64,000 bases of DNA from Ostrinia nubilalis (GCF_963855985.1 NC_087093.1:13159001-13223000); one strand, 5' to 3'. Numbered from the stretch's first letter, positions 21,893 through 34,051 are shown. Notes: a model not told the origin generated them from the letters alone. Made by a program: numbers and translations.

Positions 21893-21940
21893 GTAAGTCT
21901 CAGTTTCTATGTAGTATGCAAATATAATTAAAAAAAATTA

Positions 21941-22056
21941 TGCCCGTTTTCACCATCAATCCCTAATTTTTAAGTAACCCCTATGGTAACAAATAACAGG
22001 AATTTTGTATACATAGGGGTTACTCATAAATTAGGGATTGATGGTGAAAACTGGCA
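21941..22056. mobile_element. MITE, 116 bp (family C, copy 2), in the array spacer
   Basis: Inverted ends 'tgcccgttttcaccatcaat' and 'attgatggtgaaaactggca', with TTA on both sides (21938-21940, 22057-22059). The TTA target is the one in the conserved spacer text 'cttagtcccgctga', so the element interrupted the spacer after copy 4. It matches the copy at 6697-6812 in length and ends. Confidence 0.9.
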
Positions 22057-22128
22057 TTAGTCCCGCTGATATTATATGGGTTCCACTATAGACCAAAACC
22101 CGGCTCTATGATAGATACCAGTAGGTTC

Positions 22129-22160
22129 TATTTAACTCTTCTATCTAGAAGAGTTAAATA
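22129..22160. repeat. Short hairpin
   Basis: A 14-base perfect stem ('tatttaactcttct' with its complement) around a four-base loop. No function is implied. Confidence 0.7.
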
Positions 22161-22413
22161 CCTTACCTACTAGAACTAGAAACTACTCTGTCCTACTGAA
22201 GACAGTAGGGGATTACGCTACCGTACTATTAAAGGTACACTTTAATAACTTTGGCTGGTGAGGGTGAGGTCTTTAAGCATAATTCACTAGCTAAGTTTGC
22301 GGTTTTGTGTAACTTAAAGATTACAACTGAAATACTTAGTAGTGTCCTCAGGGAAATCTGTAAACCAAAGATGTCACTTACACGACCGTAGCATTTGTTA
22401 TGTAATGTTGCCA

Positions 22414-22602
22414 GTGCCCTGATTACGTTAATTTTTAACGTCTCCAATACAGACGCGCTTCTTCGATTTCTTCGATTCTGCGATACGGATTGGTCAAAAC
22501 TACTCAAAACAGTTAGCTGTCAGCTGTTTTGACCAATCGTATCGCAGAATCGAAGAAGCGCGTCTGTATTGGAGACGTTAAAAATTAGCGTAATCGGGGC
22601 CC
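22414..22602. mobile_element. Palindromic MITE (family A, copy 2)
   Basis: The arms 'gattacgttaatttttaacg' and 'cgttaaaaattagcgtaatc' are inverted and continue through 'cagacgcgcttcttcgatt' towards the centre. It is clearly the same family as 50-220, with longer arms and a short duplicated 'ttcttcgat' block in the left arm. Confidence 0.8.
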
Positions 22603-25249
22603 AGTTTACTTTTTAAAATCAGAGTGTAGTTTAACTGCAAGCAAAATTATTTTTTTACGCCGAAATGTATTCCGCGTCACGGCGAGTTTTAATACAACCC
22701 TGTATTTTTCAAACATAAATAATAACATTTAATTAAAAAGGTAACTGCTAGTAAAGAACCGGCAAAGAAATGCAGCGCTATACAGCCGATAGCCTTAATA
22801 AGCGCTGTAACTGAAATATTACATCGCACAAGCGTGCCATAAGTCTGCCTGTTATAACAAAAACTTCGGCGTTTATTTTATGGCTTTAACCCCCAAGTAG
22901 GGCAGTGTTCACGTTTAAATAAATGCCCAGCTCGGCCCATAATTAAAACCTCTTTAGAAGATTAAATTAGCAACGAAAACACTTTGCTGTTTTGAACTTG
23001 TTTGTCTTTGTAACCCATTGCTGTTGTGGTCATAATGTGAAACAGAACACACACTAATCCATTTTGCCATGGCTAGCTCTGAATGGCTATTAGCTAATCG
23101 GCAATTATCCAGAAAATAGCATAATATTTGAAGACCAATGTCCTCTTTGTGACTTATTGATCACTTTACATTTTTACCTTAACATTTTCCTTTCTTGTAA
23201 ACGGATTTTTAATTCACGAATTTGACTAATCTTCATTTGGCGTTTTCATTATAAAATTATAATTCCCAGTTGGAATAGAAAGAACTCGATGTTGCCTTTC
23301 ATAAATTATGCATTTTCATTTTCCGTTGTTTTTTTCACCCCGGCTCATTTAACTTTATCTTGTTCCGTGTTCTCCAACTCCCGTTTTCATTCCTTTTCTT
23401 TTAATATTTTACGGGATTTTCAATTCAAGTAGTTCTCCCAATTTGTAAACTCATCTCAAATTGCTAAGAAGATCTTATACCACGAGTACAATTTTCAATT
23501 GCTGCGTTTGGAATCATATCATTTCAATACAGAAACACTATTCGACTCTCGGTTTTACTACGAACGTACGAACGGTAAATATAAAATTTTATCTCAAAAC
23601 ATAACACGTTTATGTGGGTTTCCGTAGACCGTAAAAGCATTCGGACTTCCTTCGTGTTCACTACTGAAATAGCTTCCTTTAGTCTGTCGTTCCTGCAATG
23701 ATATAAGCTGCGAAGCGAGCGATATGGTATGATACAAATAGAATCGTTTGTCTGCCTGTCCTATTATGTAACTCCAAACTTTAAGTCGGGTCGCGAAGCC
23801 TCTATAGGGGTCGCGAGAGGTGGTAAAAACTACCTCAGTAAAAGAACATTAAAGTTATGAAGATTTATTTATCCCAAATCTAATAAATTTGAAATTTGAA
23901 TTGAAGTATTCGGTTCCTACAAACATCTTTGTATCATTTTAAAATGCATGAAAAATATTTTTTCATACTAGGAGGTGTGTCGTGTCATGAAAATGGTGGA
24001 AAAACACTGATGTAAAGGAACATGAACCCGTATTTCTTAGCGTACAGAATACAGATTAGCTTTGCTGTTGTAAAAATGATACAAAAATGGTTTACAAATT
24101 CAGTGGAGAAAATTAAGGGTGTGTGTATTTGAGAAAATTGTGAGAAAATTATAGGTAATGTTATCAGAAGTGCTGCTTAGCCTCCTCAATCAGTCTAGCG
24201 AGCTGAGTGGTGTGTGTAGGTACTCCTCCATCCTCTGGTAAATTAGAGAGGGTGGTGCTCCTGCAATGAAGATTAAATGGCCTGGTGATAATGATAGTTC
24301 GCACGTCTTTCTACTTACTTCACTAATTAGTTAGAGATTATGATCCCTTTGCTTTTACCTAACACTTAATTTACACATTTTTCTTTAGTGGAACGTCAGC
24401 CTTAATCCTGCAACCAAAATGTCCTCAGGCAAACCTAAAGCCGTGACTCAACTGGATAACAATTAACGTCCAGAATGTTACTCAAAATGTATGTAACTTG
24501 GAAGTTGTGCTGGTAGTGCGTATGGTGTAATTTTCCTGAATTTATGAAAATTTGTTGCTGCATCCGTGAAACGTTCAAACCACTTAGCATCTTTCAGTGA
24601 AACATGATATTGATGATCATTAATAAACTGTACTAATACGTACGCATAATGTTGCAATTCGATACTATTCCAATGGTATATAATTTTTTTTTTATTAAAA
24701 TTTGCCAAAACGATGTAGGTAATTGTCCTATCAAATGGGTTTGTTTTAGCCTAACGTGTCCAACACAAATATCCAATTATAGGTAACGTCTCAATAGTTT
24801 CCTAGTAAATAGATGGCCTAAAGCTAGTTCACATTACACAGAGAGCGGTGTGCTGCCGAGTAATCTCACTAGTTTACAGCTTAGCGGAGCGTAATCAAGT
24901 AAGCGAATGCAGTTAAACAAACTGACGTTTCTGTATTGTATTGTCCTTCGTATGTTGGAACTTGGGAGCGTTGGTTATGGTTACATTAAAGCCTTGAATA
25001 ATCCCATCTTTATCTTAATTGATTTTATTCTAAGGTCAAAAAATTAATACAATTTATATCTCATATTGACGAACACGTTCACATGAGCCTAGCACTGCTT
25101 GCGCAAAGAAGATATTTCCATGAATAAACTACGCTGAAATGTTGTCATGTTTGTAACATAACTCAAAAAAGCGAGCCCAGGTGAAAGCATTTATTTATTT
25201 CTTGATTAAGTTGACACCGACGGTTGCTCATACCTTCGAGTCTTTGTTA
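22603..25249 (+). other. Intron, no feature recognised
   Basis: AT-rich DNA inside the long intron between 21892 and 42943. A stretch at about 24250-24300 ('tggcctggtgataatgatag') resembles a LINE 3' end but is too weak to call. Confidence 0.4.
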
Positions 25250-25392
25250 TCATCAATTCAGCCATAGGACATCCACTGCTGAACATAGGCCTCCCTCAAT
25301 GATTTCCATAACGGCCAATTGGTAGCGGCCTACATCCAGAGCCTTTCTACTACCTTTATGAGGTGGTCGTCCACCTAGGCATACCTTCGATC
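25250..25392 (-). mobile_element. LINE 3'-end fragment, reverse
   Basis: The complement of the 'agcagtggatgtcctatgg' 3' end, followed on the plus strand by text matching the reverse-transcriptase C-terminus ('gaggtggtcgtccacctagg'). It is truncated and decayed, and ends against the hairpin at 25393. Confidence 0.6.
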
Positions 25393-25490
25393 TATCATGC
25401 CTTACACCCCGATCAACTAAAGTAAAGGCATTTTACCTACTGTAACTTTTAACTACTTTACTTTAGTTGATCGGGGTGTAAGGCATGATA
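25393..25490. mobile_element. 98-bp foldback with perfect 34-base arms
   Basis: The arms 'tatcatgccttacacccc' plus 'gatcaactaaagtaaa' are perfectly complementary across a loop of about 30 bases. It sits at the edge of a LINE relic. The size and structure also resemble a microRNA precursor, but perfect arms suit a young MITE better. Confidence 0.75.
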
Positions 25491-25824
25491 GTACAACTAC
25501 AGCAAAATCCCAGCAGCCAATTGTTTAGTAAGAACACAGCCTTACTACACTAAATCTCGGCTTAAACAGGCCTGGAAAGGACGAAAAAAGCGAACGAGAT
25601 AAAAAGTCTAATGCGTTGACGCGGGGTCCATCGATCATCCCCTCACCTTGAGAATTTGGGACGCGAGTGATTGTGGCTCTGACGTCACCGGCGGTGTTTG
25701 CATGAAACGCCGTTCAAGATTCCAATTATTAGCATGAAACAGGTGGTGTGAATGCTAATTGTTTTAATGTATGCAGCGGTATATTGGTTGGCACTGCAGA
25801 GAATATAGGTTTTTTTTAATTCAC

Positions 25825-25862
25825 AGCAGACACAAAATATTTACAGCAGACACAATATTTTA
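25825..25862. repeat. Short tandem duplication
   Basis: 'cagcagacacaaaatattta' is followed immediately by 'cagcagacacaatatttt', a local duplication of about 20 bases. Confidence 0.7.
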
Positions 25863-26354
25863 TTTCTAGAGTCAAACCTAGTGGCAAAAATTTGAACTAA
25901 AATGCTAGTATTGACAGTGGCTCCTATGAATCTCATTACGTTTATAGGACCCCTCCGTGGCGAAAACCGAAACTAATAACACATTATTTAGTTGATAGTA
26001 GCGCCCTCCTGTCAATTTCATAGCTGGGACGGTTCAGTGTTGGACAACTTTATTAGTATAGTATTATTTGCTTTCTTAGGGTATCTGATAAGTTTGCGAA
26101 CCCCTTGTGCTGCAAGCTTCTGCAACATTGCAGGGATCGGAGTTGAGTTACAATAGCAATAATGGAACTTCATAGGAACTATTTGTTGCCATTGGAACTC
26201 CAATGAAATCGCTTTGTATTTCTTTGGCATTCTTTTAAACAACTCGGATTGTGTATAACGTTGCACGAGTGCGGAGAACTAAAGAGCTTCACTGACATAA
26301 TGAATCCTTTTGAAATCAATCTTTTATGTGCGAACGTATTATGTAGTATCATTT

Positions 26355-26575
26355 GTTCGATTCAGCCAAATGACGTCCGTCGCTGGACAAAGGTATCTCC
26401 CAAAGATTTCCATAGCGACTGGTCCTGCGCTGCCCACATCCAGGTTCTTCCAGATCGTCGGTCCACCAAGTGTCCACCACCCTACGTCTTCCGCCTCTTG
26501 GAGGCCACTCGAGAACTTTTCTGCCCCGATGGCCATCTACGAGCTAGGTGCCCCGCCCACTGCCGCTAGTACGAT
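26355..26575 (-). mobile_element. LINE reverse-transcriptase C-terminal fragment
   Basis: Read on the minus strand, the pieces resemble the end of a lepidopteran LINE ORF2: a WAGH-like start, then TWMWAAQDQSLW, then VQRRTSFG near the stop, followed by the 3' end core. Frameshifts are present. It is truncated and inactive. Confidence 0.7.
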
Positions 26576-27520
26576 ATGTAGTATCACAGTGTCGTATAAA
26601 GACATTGTCAAGAATAAACCCCTGCCCCTATTATTTGTAATAAAACTGATACGTCATAAAAATGGAGGCGATAAATAGATCCCTCATGTCCTTGACCCGC
26701 CCACCCTTTTGTGACGTCACTGTTCACGCCTCTGGATAAATACATACTTTCAATACATTATCAGGCCATAACTTTTTAAAAGGGTACAAAGAAAGTTTCC
26801 TTGGCTCACGAATTCGGCGTATTGCGTTTATCCACTCATCTTCATTATTATAGCAGAAGTTTAGGAATTGATTTTTTCTTTCATTTTATTCTTCGATTTG
26901 ATCCACACTACATTTTATACAGGGTGGCCAAAACAGTGAGGTCTAAAAGAAAAATTTAGATTTCTTACATCAAGGTGTACCTAAATCACCCCCATGTATG
27001 TAATACGATTGTGCTTAGTTTAGGAGATACAGTTAATTTTGTGATATTTTAAAATTTTATGACCTAGTAGGCTTTAAACATTTTTATCTTTTTTTTGGGG
27101 TGACTTTTCTCAGAATTTCTTTTTTTCGAAAGATTTGTTATTAATTGCAGATGTTTGAAAAAATAATCACCTTCCTATCTTTGATTCATGATACAAAAGT
27201 TTTGCTAGAAACATTAAAATTATGCTTTTATCAGAACACTATCAAATTTTCAACGTAAAAGTTTAAGTAAAAAAAAGAACTTCCATAGGTCCAAAACCAT
27301 TTTAAAAACTGCGCCGTTTCGTGAACATTCATAATAATACAAAAAAACATGTACTTAATGGGCCACTATTTCCTGTAATCGGTCCACTAAAGTGGTAAGT
27401 CGGAGATTCCGTTACATGTTTTTGACTTTCTTATTAAGTAAGTTTTAATGAACATAAAACAAATATCCCTCCTTCTTCTTCTCACTGTAGTAGGTATTTC
27501 AAGGGTAAAAGTAAAATGTA

Positions 27521-27842
27521 ACAACTGCCTCTGTCTTCAAGTGGTAAGAGGTAAGTTTCAGAGGATTTGATTCCGGGTTTGATTCCCAGTGGAGGTGAAA
27601 TTTTCTGCTCAGTTTGGTTGGCGGTAGGGTTTGATCTAAGTCTGCCTGGCTAGCAACTCTATTTTCCTAAGTCTGTCACTATAACAATAATGTTAATAGC
27701 ATTACTGTATTCCGGCATTTGGAGGTAGGAAGCTATAAATAGTTCCTCTGTAGTTGAAGTTCCCTTCCACCTTCAGCCTAATCATCAGTTTCCGCCAGGT
27801 GTGATGAAGGGCAAGAGCTTCCTCGTTGAGAATAAAAACATG
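27521..27842 (+). mobile_element. tRNA-derived SINE inside the foldback
   Basis: The head has an A-box-like 'caagtggtaagagg' and a B-box-like 'gggtttgattccc' at RNA polymerase III spacing. The tail, 'ttccgccaggtgtgatgaag' then 'ggcaagagcttcctc', is a common end of lepidopteran SINEs and LINEs. It is diverged. Its position shows that the foldback was already there or carried it along. Confidence 0.6.
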
Positions 27843-28075
27843 TTCTGTCCAGTTACTGCTCTAGAGTATTTCTCAAAAAAAATGTACGTAACGAAACGGT
27901 AGTAACGAAATAGTAAGGCCATAAGGCTTGTTATACATTGGCGAAATATTGTGAATGCTCTTCATTTATTCAATTCGAAATATTTGTAAGTATGCACCCA
28001 AATACGGGGTAATATTAAGGGGTTAGAAATAAAATAAGGGAGTAATCATTCATACTATTTTAATAAAATTATTTT

Positions 28076-28152
28076 TGTTCCATCATGTTTATCCATTTTG
28101 AGTCGTTCTCTGTAAGCTTTTTGCCTTTCGGCATTGGTTTTTGGCGGCATTC
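28076..28152 (-). pseudogene. Relic ORF in the foldback, MPPKTNAERQ-type
   Basis: On the minus strand an ATG at about 28152 follows a pyrimidine-rich tract ending in AG. It opens a short frame starting MPPKTNAERQKAYRERLK, then DKHDGTK, and stops soon after. This basic, helix-prone N-terminus is one I associate with proteins encoded by arthropod mobile elements, but I cannot name the family. The frame is far too short to be functional. Confidence 0.4.
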
Positions 28153-29607
28153 CTAAAAAAACAAAAGAAGTAATCACATAAAAACGTAATCTAAATGATT
28201 TGATTATTTTTTGCTGGTGGCACTTCTGTAAAGCAGATAGTATCCAATCCTTTTGTTATTGACGCTCTATATTTTTTTAAATAAATTAAGTAGTGAATAT
28301 TACTATGCTTAATCAGGTAATAACAGTATACACTCAGCATTATGTTGTACTTTTTCGTAACGTAACGAAATTCGTAAAAAACGTAACGAAATATTAGACA
28401 AAATGAGATCAGAAACAAGTATTTTTTTGATAAAAGCTGTTACAGCAAATATAAAAGCTTACTAAATGATTTGATTGATTTTCGCGATAGATGTATGGCG
28501 GAGACGTCAGGCCAACAGCCATTCAGAGTGCAGCTATTGTTGTCCGTGTAAAAAAAATATGAAATTGTTCAGAAACCATGGGAAAGTAGAAATAATCGTA
28601 ACTAAAGAGTAAATAACGAAATAGTAAATGAGAGCGACTCATTTTGTTTTTTGCTTTAAATTGCTAATTTATTATATCACCCCATAGAAAATCAATTTGA
28701 TACAGAAACTGCGATTACCTACTGTAGAACGATAATACAAAGTTTACAATAATTTAGTTACGTATCGCATTTTATGAAACAAAAACACATGAAAAAGCTA
28801 GGGTGGCAAACAGGTTATTGTATGAAAGGTAAAAAAGGACTATTTTTAAAATATCTAAATATTTGGTAATAAGTAGGATTATAGCTTTAATTCTTCGTTA
28901 TCTTAAAGATTAATATTCATCCTTCAAAATTGTGTGTGTGTTTTTTTTGTGTGATGATATATAAATATAAAACTTTTGAACTGTTTCAAAGCACACTTTT
29001 TTTTTCAAGATGTACATTTTTTTTGAGAAATACTCTCTAAATCTGTTCTACGTAATGTAAACTTAGAGGATTCCCAATATTAATTCACTCTAAGAAAGTC
29101 AAAAACATGTAACGGAATCTCCGACTTACCACTTTAGTGGACCGATTACAGGAAATAGTGGCCCATTAAGTACATGTTTTTTTGTATTATTATGAATGTT
29201 CACGAAACGGCGCAGTTTTTAAAATGGTTTTGGACCTATGGAAGTTCTTTTTTTTACTTAAACTTTTACGTTGAAAATTTGATAGTGTTCTGATAAAAGC
29301 ATAATTTTAATGTTTCTAGCAAAAATTTTGTATCATGAATCAAAGATAGGAAGGTGATTATTTTTTTCAAACATCTGCAATTAATAACAAATCTTTCGAA
29401 AAAAAGAAATTCTGAGAAAAGTCACCCCAAAAAAAAGATAAAAATGTTTAAAGCCTACTAGGTCATAAAATTTTAAAATATCACAAAATTAACTGTATCT
29501 CCTAAACTAAGCACAATCGTATTACATACATGGGGGTTATTTAGGTACACCTTGATGTAAGGAATCTACGTTTTTCTTTTAGACCTCACTGTTGTGGCCA
29601 CCCTGTA

Positions 29608-31541
29608 TGTTCATATCCATTTCTACGCCACATATGGGTAACTAGCTGCAGTCATGTTATCGAGTAACATTTACTAATTACTATCATTTGGTTCCATTTT
29701 CTTTTTCAGCGTCCCATTAGGTTTTATTTTTCAAGATATTGTCTTTTTTTTCTGAAACCTAAATAGAATATTACATTGAACTGCAGCGCACTTTTTCTTA
29801 ACCGTTGAAGTCATCCTTTCAGTGCCAAAATGATGCCAAAACAACACTTTATGATTTGTGCACCACAGACAATTTGACACACCACAAGGGCACCACGTCA
29901 GCTTTGCACAAGGGTTGTCTATGTTTAAGTAAAATCTATTAACGTTATACTTTATTAATAGCAGCGCCAGAGTGGATCCCGCCTGCCCTTGACCCGGTCG
30001 CCCCGTTCGAGTCACGCGCAGGGCTGCCACCCGTCCGGGTCTCCGGATTTTGTCCCAAACATCCCCGGACATCCGGGCTTTGTTTTCAAATAGTGAATGG
30101 AACCCGGACACTTTGTGTTTAGACAAATCGGGTTCTGTTCCTGTTAATGCAAAAGTGAAATGCCAAATACCATTATAGTGGTTATTTATGTCTGGGTTAT
30201 CATGAAAAATAAGTAACTACTACACTATGCAATCTTATTAATCAAAATAAACTATTATTATTCTTTCTTATTTTCATTCTAATGGCAGCTGCGCTGGTGA
30301 GACAAGCTGCATTTCTCTTTGTTATTACACCACTTTGGTACCACCTTGTCTCTGTAAATAAATCTATCATTGACTCTGCTTACTTTCTTAAAAGATAGGA
30401 AGATTTTTTTCCATTTGAAAACAAAGTTAAAACAGTTTTTCATGTCCCAATATGCAATTTTGTGTTGGTAGCCCTGGCCACGCATGACGTCACCTCACGC
30501 CTTGCCTGACTGCGGCAGCGATGCAGGCTTTCGTGTAGTCTGTAGTATCTTTCGGTAATTAAAGCTATGAAATGCTTTTACTTGACATTTTGTGTTTAGT
30601 TTCCAGTGAATCGTCATGCCTTTGCGTCGACTGCTGCAGCAAAATGCAGTACCATATATTATGTAGTTCTAATGCCTGAATAACTATGAACTAAATGGCA
30701 ATTTAGTTAAATTTATATTTTAGAAGACATCCTCCAGGTTTAAACTCAAGCTGTCACTGAATTTGGGTATTTTTGGGAGCTTAAGATTTTAGCGACAGGA
30801 GTATAAAAGTTTCAAAATTTTACGTGCCCTTCCAATGAACGTATAACCCATTAATATTGTATAACTAGCATTTTTTGTGATCAGACAAATAGAAATGTTT
30901 AGGTTTTCTAATCTTTATAAGATTTTACGATGAACGACAGAAACCTTTATCGACATTCACAGCATACATTTTGTTGTCTATAGACCCAATAAGACCATTG
31001 CATAGAACAATGTAATCGATTCCAATCAGTATTGCATTCCAAATATTGTCACTGGTTGCCACGTAATCGTTGCCGTTGGAAACTATTTCTCAACAGCTTC
31101 TAGTAAACCTCATTCTAATAATAGATCGAAAGACAATACATTCTCCGAGACACTCCACGCCCCTATTTGTCTTCGCCTAATCAGAGAAAGAATTGTGGAC
31201 TAGTAAAAGGAAATGAATCCTAATTATCCGTGAGCTACAATTAGAATGGAGACGTTGATGTATGGGTGGAAAAAATAGATTCTGAGAACACTGCTGAAAG
31301 TTGAGGCTAATTCTGTTGAAATTAATTGAGATGATGTTACGCAAATTATGTAGCGCCGGGGTGTATTTATTGTATAATACCCTCGTTTTGTCGGGGTTTA
31401 GTCGGAAGTGCTAAGGTATTAGCTGAATCGGAAGCTCATCTTCCCTCCCCAAAATTCTTATAAGTAAGTACCTACCGACCTAAATTTGGAATGTATTCAG
31501 GCTCCAAGATACATTTATAAGTAAGAGTGACTTATGACCAG
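29608..31541 (+). other. Intron with unclassified transposon debris
   Basis: About 29980-30130 contains 'cagggctgccacccgtccgg' and several 'ccgga' motifs, recalling the ends of the element at 580-824. A 131-codon minus-strand open frame at 29731-30126 runs across it and has no recognisable domain. The rest is AT-rich. Confidence 0.4.
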
Positions 31542-31720
31542 TGTGCTTACCATGGAGTTTACGTTAGGTGTGCTCGCTAGCGAGTACGTCAAAAAATCTA
31601 TGTAGATTTTAGTCCTCGATAGTAGCCGCTAGGGGCGCTGTACAATCTGTCTTACATTTAATGTAATTTGTTTACGCAGTCGCTAGCGAGGACACGTAAC
31701 GTAAACTCATGATAAGCACA
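31542..31720. mobile_element. MITE (family B, copy 2)
   Basis: Inverted ends 'tgtgcttaccatggagttta' and 'taaactcatgataagcaca', with the internal 'ctcgctagcgag' and 'tcgctagcgagg' pair. It is uninterrupted, unlike the copy at 2891-3260, and shows the empty site of the nested MITE there. Confidence 0.75.
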
Positions 31721-32970
31721 GTGATAGGTATTATTTGGGTTACATAGAGCATTTTTGTTCTGAAAGCGTACTTACTATTAATACATAGAATATTATTATG
31801 CTATTAGACGTCGTCTGTATAGAATTCGATGAAAGTGAAGCTTTGCTCGAGACATAACATCGCGTTTCACTCAATCGCTTTTTCCGAACGTAAATCGAAC
31901 GCGATGAAACTAGTAAAAGCGTGTTAAAATTCTCATTAATCGAACTATTAATAGCTTCAATGTCATACTTGTATTTGCCTACGATTTATTCATAAAGAGA
32001 GTTGATTTTGAAAAGATGGAAATACACTAGAGCATTTTGACGAGCATTTGTATGTGTAATTTAACGTTCTTACGAATGGCACAATACAGGTAAAAGCTCA
32101 GTTTCCAAATCATTTTCATTTTCGTTTGGTACTACCTAACTAGAAGATATCATAGAACGGCTAATTGTTCTGTTACAAGTAAATGCTCTATTCTATACTC
32201 ACCTTAACTAGAACAACTCACTCACTCATTCACTCACGTAGCCGAGATTCTAATTAGTCATCATAAGTCACAATCAACGGCTAAGCATCCAATAACCCTC
32301 ACGGGACAAGGGTAATCCTGCTGATAGTGAGAGGGCTCCCTGGAGGGCACAACACTATAAAGATATTGTATTGTAATCCGTAACACCTGTGTGTTTACCA
32401 AATAACATAACAATGGGGATATTTAAAAATAAGTCAGACTAATTAATTATTTTTATAACTTTTTTTTTGGTAAAGACGACCGCTCGTCAAACTAAAGATT
32501 GAGGCATCTTATGCACTTTGTAATACGGGATTTGGCGACAAAAAATATAGTGTGAGGTGAAAAAGTGTTTTATTTTTGACAAATAGCCAGATAAAATAAA
32601 ATGTAGCCGATCCGACTACCATAGTGGGGGTCTTGGTCGTTGATTTCGAAAAAATCCTGTTTAAAAACATTTTCTGGAATAGGTTTTTTTCATGTCACCC
32701 AAAACACTATGATGTTGCAGGAATTGTGTATGTCGGCTCTCAGCCGTTATAGTTAGGTACTCAATAATCCTTCCTCTGTGGTCGGGTAAGCCTACCACAC
32801 AGTTGTGTAATTCAGGCATTTCCGATCCAAATTCTGTTCACTGCGACGTAGATAAGAGGCTCTATAACTAACTATTGGCTAGATTTGCTCGAAGCTGTAC
32901 GTGCAATACGTGCATTGCTTACGAACAGCCACAAAAGTAGGTACTCAAAGTAAAAGGAGAATATCTTGTA
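31721..32970 (+). other. Intron, no feature recognised
   Basis: AT-rich DNA. Short 'ctcactcattcactcac' repetition near 32218-32236. Confidence 0.4.
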
Positions 32971-33203
32971 CTAGCTGTGCCCGAGACTTCGTACGCGTGA
33001 AAATAGTTTGAATAATATTTCCCGTTTTTGCAACGTTTTTCTTTAGTTTTCCACCCCTATTGGCTGTAGTGTATAGTGATGTTATCAGCCTAAAGCCTTC
33101 CTCGATAAATCTCTATCTAACACTGAAAGAAAGTTTCAAATCGGACCAGTAATTCTTGAAAAAATTAGCGCGTTCAGGCAAACAAAAAAACTCCTATAGA
33201 CCA
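32971..33203 (-). mobile_element. Helitron-like element, reverse, 5' end unclear
   Basis: The plus-strand start 'ctagctgtgcccgagacttc' is the complement of a Helitron CTAG end. The inner text ('cagcctaaagccttcctcga', 'tcaaatcggaccagtaattc') is a very common lepidopteran repeat. The other end is not clear, so it may be truncated. Confidence 0.6.
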
Positions 33204-33697
33204 GTAAAAAAGTTACGATTAAAACAAATAAAAGCATAATCATTTAACCGTTTGAAAAAAGTATGTTTAGGTCTTTCATGAAAAGTAGAAGTTCCTCATT
33301 AACTGGAAAAGATCTTTGAAACTTTATCAAGTTCCAGAAACCACTAACAAGTAAGTAGTAAGTTGTTGTAGTTAAGGAGTCTTAAAATAATAAACGAGTT
33401 AAAGATATCGTCAACGTAAACTCTTTGTTGTAATTAATTAACAAGTATCTCAATTTGTAGGAACTCTGTAATCTGTTGGGAAAGTTTTGCGCGAAAAAAG
33501 GCTTATCTCCGTTAATTAACATCGGTATTAGGGATAATTAAATTTGACGTCCATTCAATGGCGGACGAAGATTAATGCCGGAGCTGAAAGCTGAAAGGAC
33601 GCCCCGAGGCGTGGGCTTAGGGAGTCTAGATTGAAGTGCTCTGAAACTGTCAAAAAACATACCGACAGCAGGCATTTTTGTGGCAAAATAGTTCCTA

Positions 33698-33896
33698 CTA
33701 GCGGCCGCCCGCGACTTCGTACGCGTGGATCCCATTTTTAGGGGTAGAGTTTCATAAAATCCTTTCTTAGCGGATGCCTACTTCATAACATCTACCTGCA
33801 TGCCAAATTTTAGCCCGATCCGTGCAGTGGTTTTGGCTGTGCGTTGATAGATCACTATGTCAGTCAGTCACCTTTGAGTTATTATATTTAGATAGA
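33698..33896 (-). mobile_element. Small Helitron-like element, reverse
   Basis: On the minus strand it starts TC and ends 'cgcgggcggccgCTAG', lying between A and T. The plus-strand start 'ctagcggccgcccgcgactt' is a typical moth Helitron end. Non-autonomous. Confidence 0.75.
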
Positions 33897-33947
33897 TTAC
33901 AACGGTACTAAGAACTCAGTGTTTAACTTGACGTGGTGTCTGTACAG

Positions 33948-34051
33948 TGGGCCCCAATTCTGTTTTTCTCTCGCTCTCATTAAATGGTGATTCTTAGCGA
34001 TAGAATGAGACGACAGGACCGGAAATGGGTAGTTGGAACTGTGGCCCATAG
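33948..34051. mobile_element. Possible diverged MITE
   Basis: Weak inverted ends 'gtgggccccaattc' and 'gaactgtggcccat', with purine/pyrimidine-rich arms inside. Divergence makes this uncertain. Confidence 0.3.

Larger units (their letters stand above)
20464..21940 (+). repeat. Tandem array of four 380-bp units
   Basis: The ATGs lie at 20464, 20844, 21224 and 21604, each exactly 380 bases from the next. Each unit holds a 289-base coding exon and a 91-base spacer. The spacers share 'ttagtcccgctgaagtgcg'. The start of a fifth unit ('gtcccgctga') survives at about 22060-22069, beyond a MITE inserted at the spacer's TTA. Three sites (codon 2, His61 third base, Leu62 third base) group copies 1 with 3 and 2 with 4, suggesting that the array grew by duplication of a two-unit block. 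Donors (GTAAGT in 1 and 4, GTGAGT in 2 and 3) group differently, which may reflect gene conversion or mutation. Confidence 0.9.
26928..29607. mobile_element. 2.7-kb foldback transposon with about 510-bp arms
   Basis: The left arm 26928-27433 and right arm 29091-29607 are near-identical inverted copies. Both begin 'tacagggtggcc' and reach inward to 'catgtttttgactttctta'. TA flanks the ends. The 1.66-kb interior holds a SINE (27521-27842), a minus-strand relic peptide (28076-28152) and repeated 'cgtaacgaaa' motifs (near 27886, 28358, 28381, 28607). No full transposase is present, so it is non-autonomous or decayed. The high similarity of the arms implies recent arrival or arm-to-arm conversion. 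Confidence 0.85.

Noticed and set aside
29731..30126. 131-codon minus-strand open frame
   Set aside because: It crosses 'ccgga'-rich transposon debris and a partial palindrome. A short cysteine-containing end (KKCAAVQC) hinted at a THAP-type finger, but the rest of such a domain is absent.
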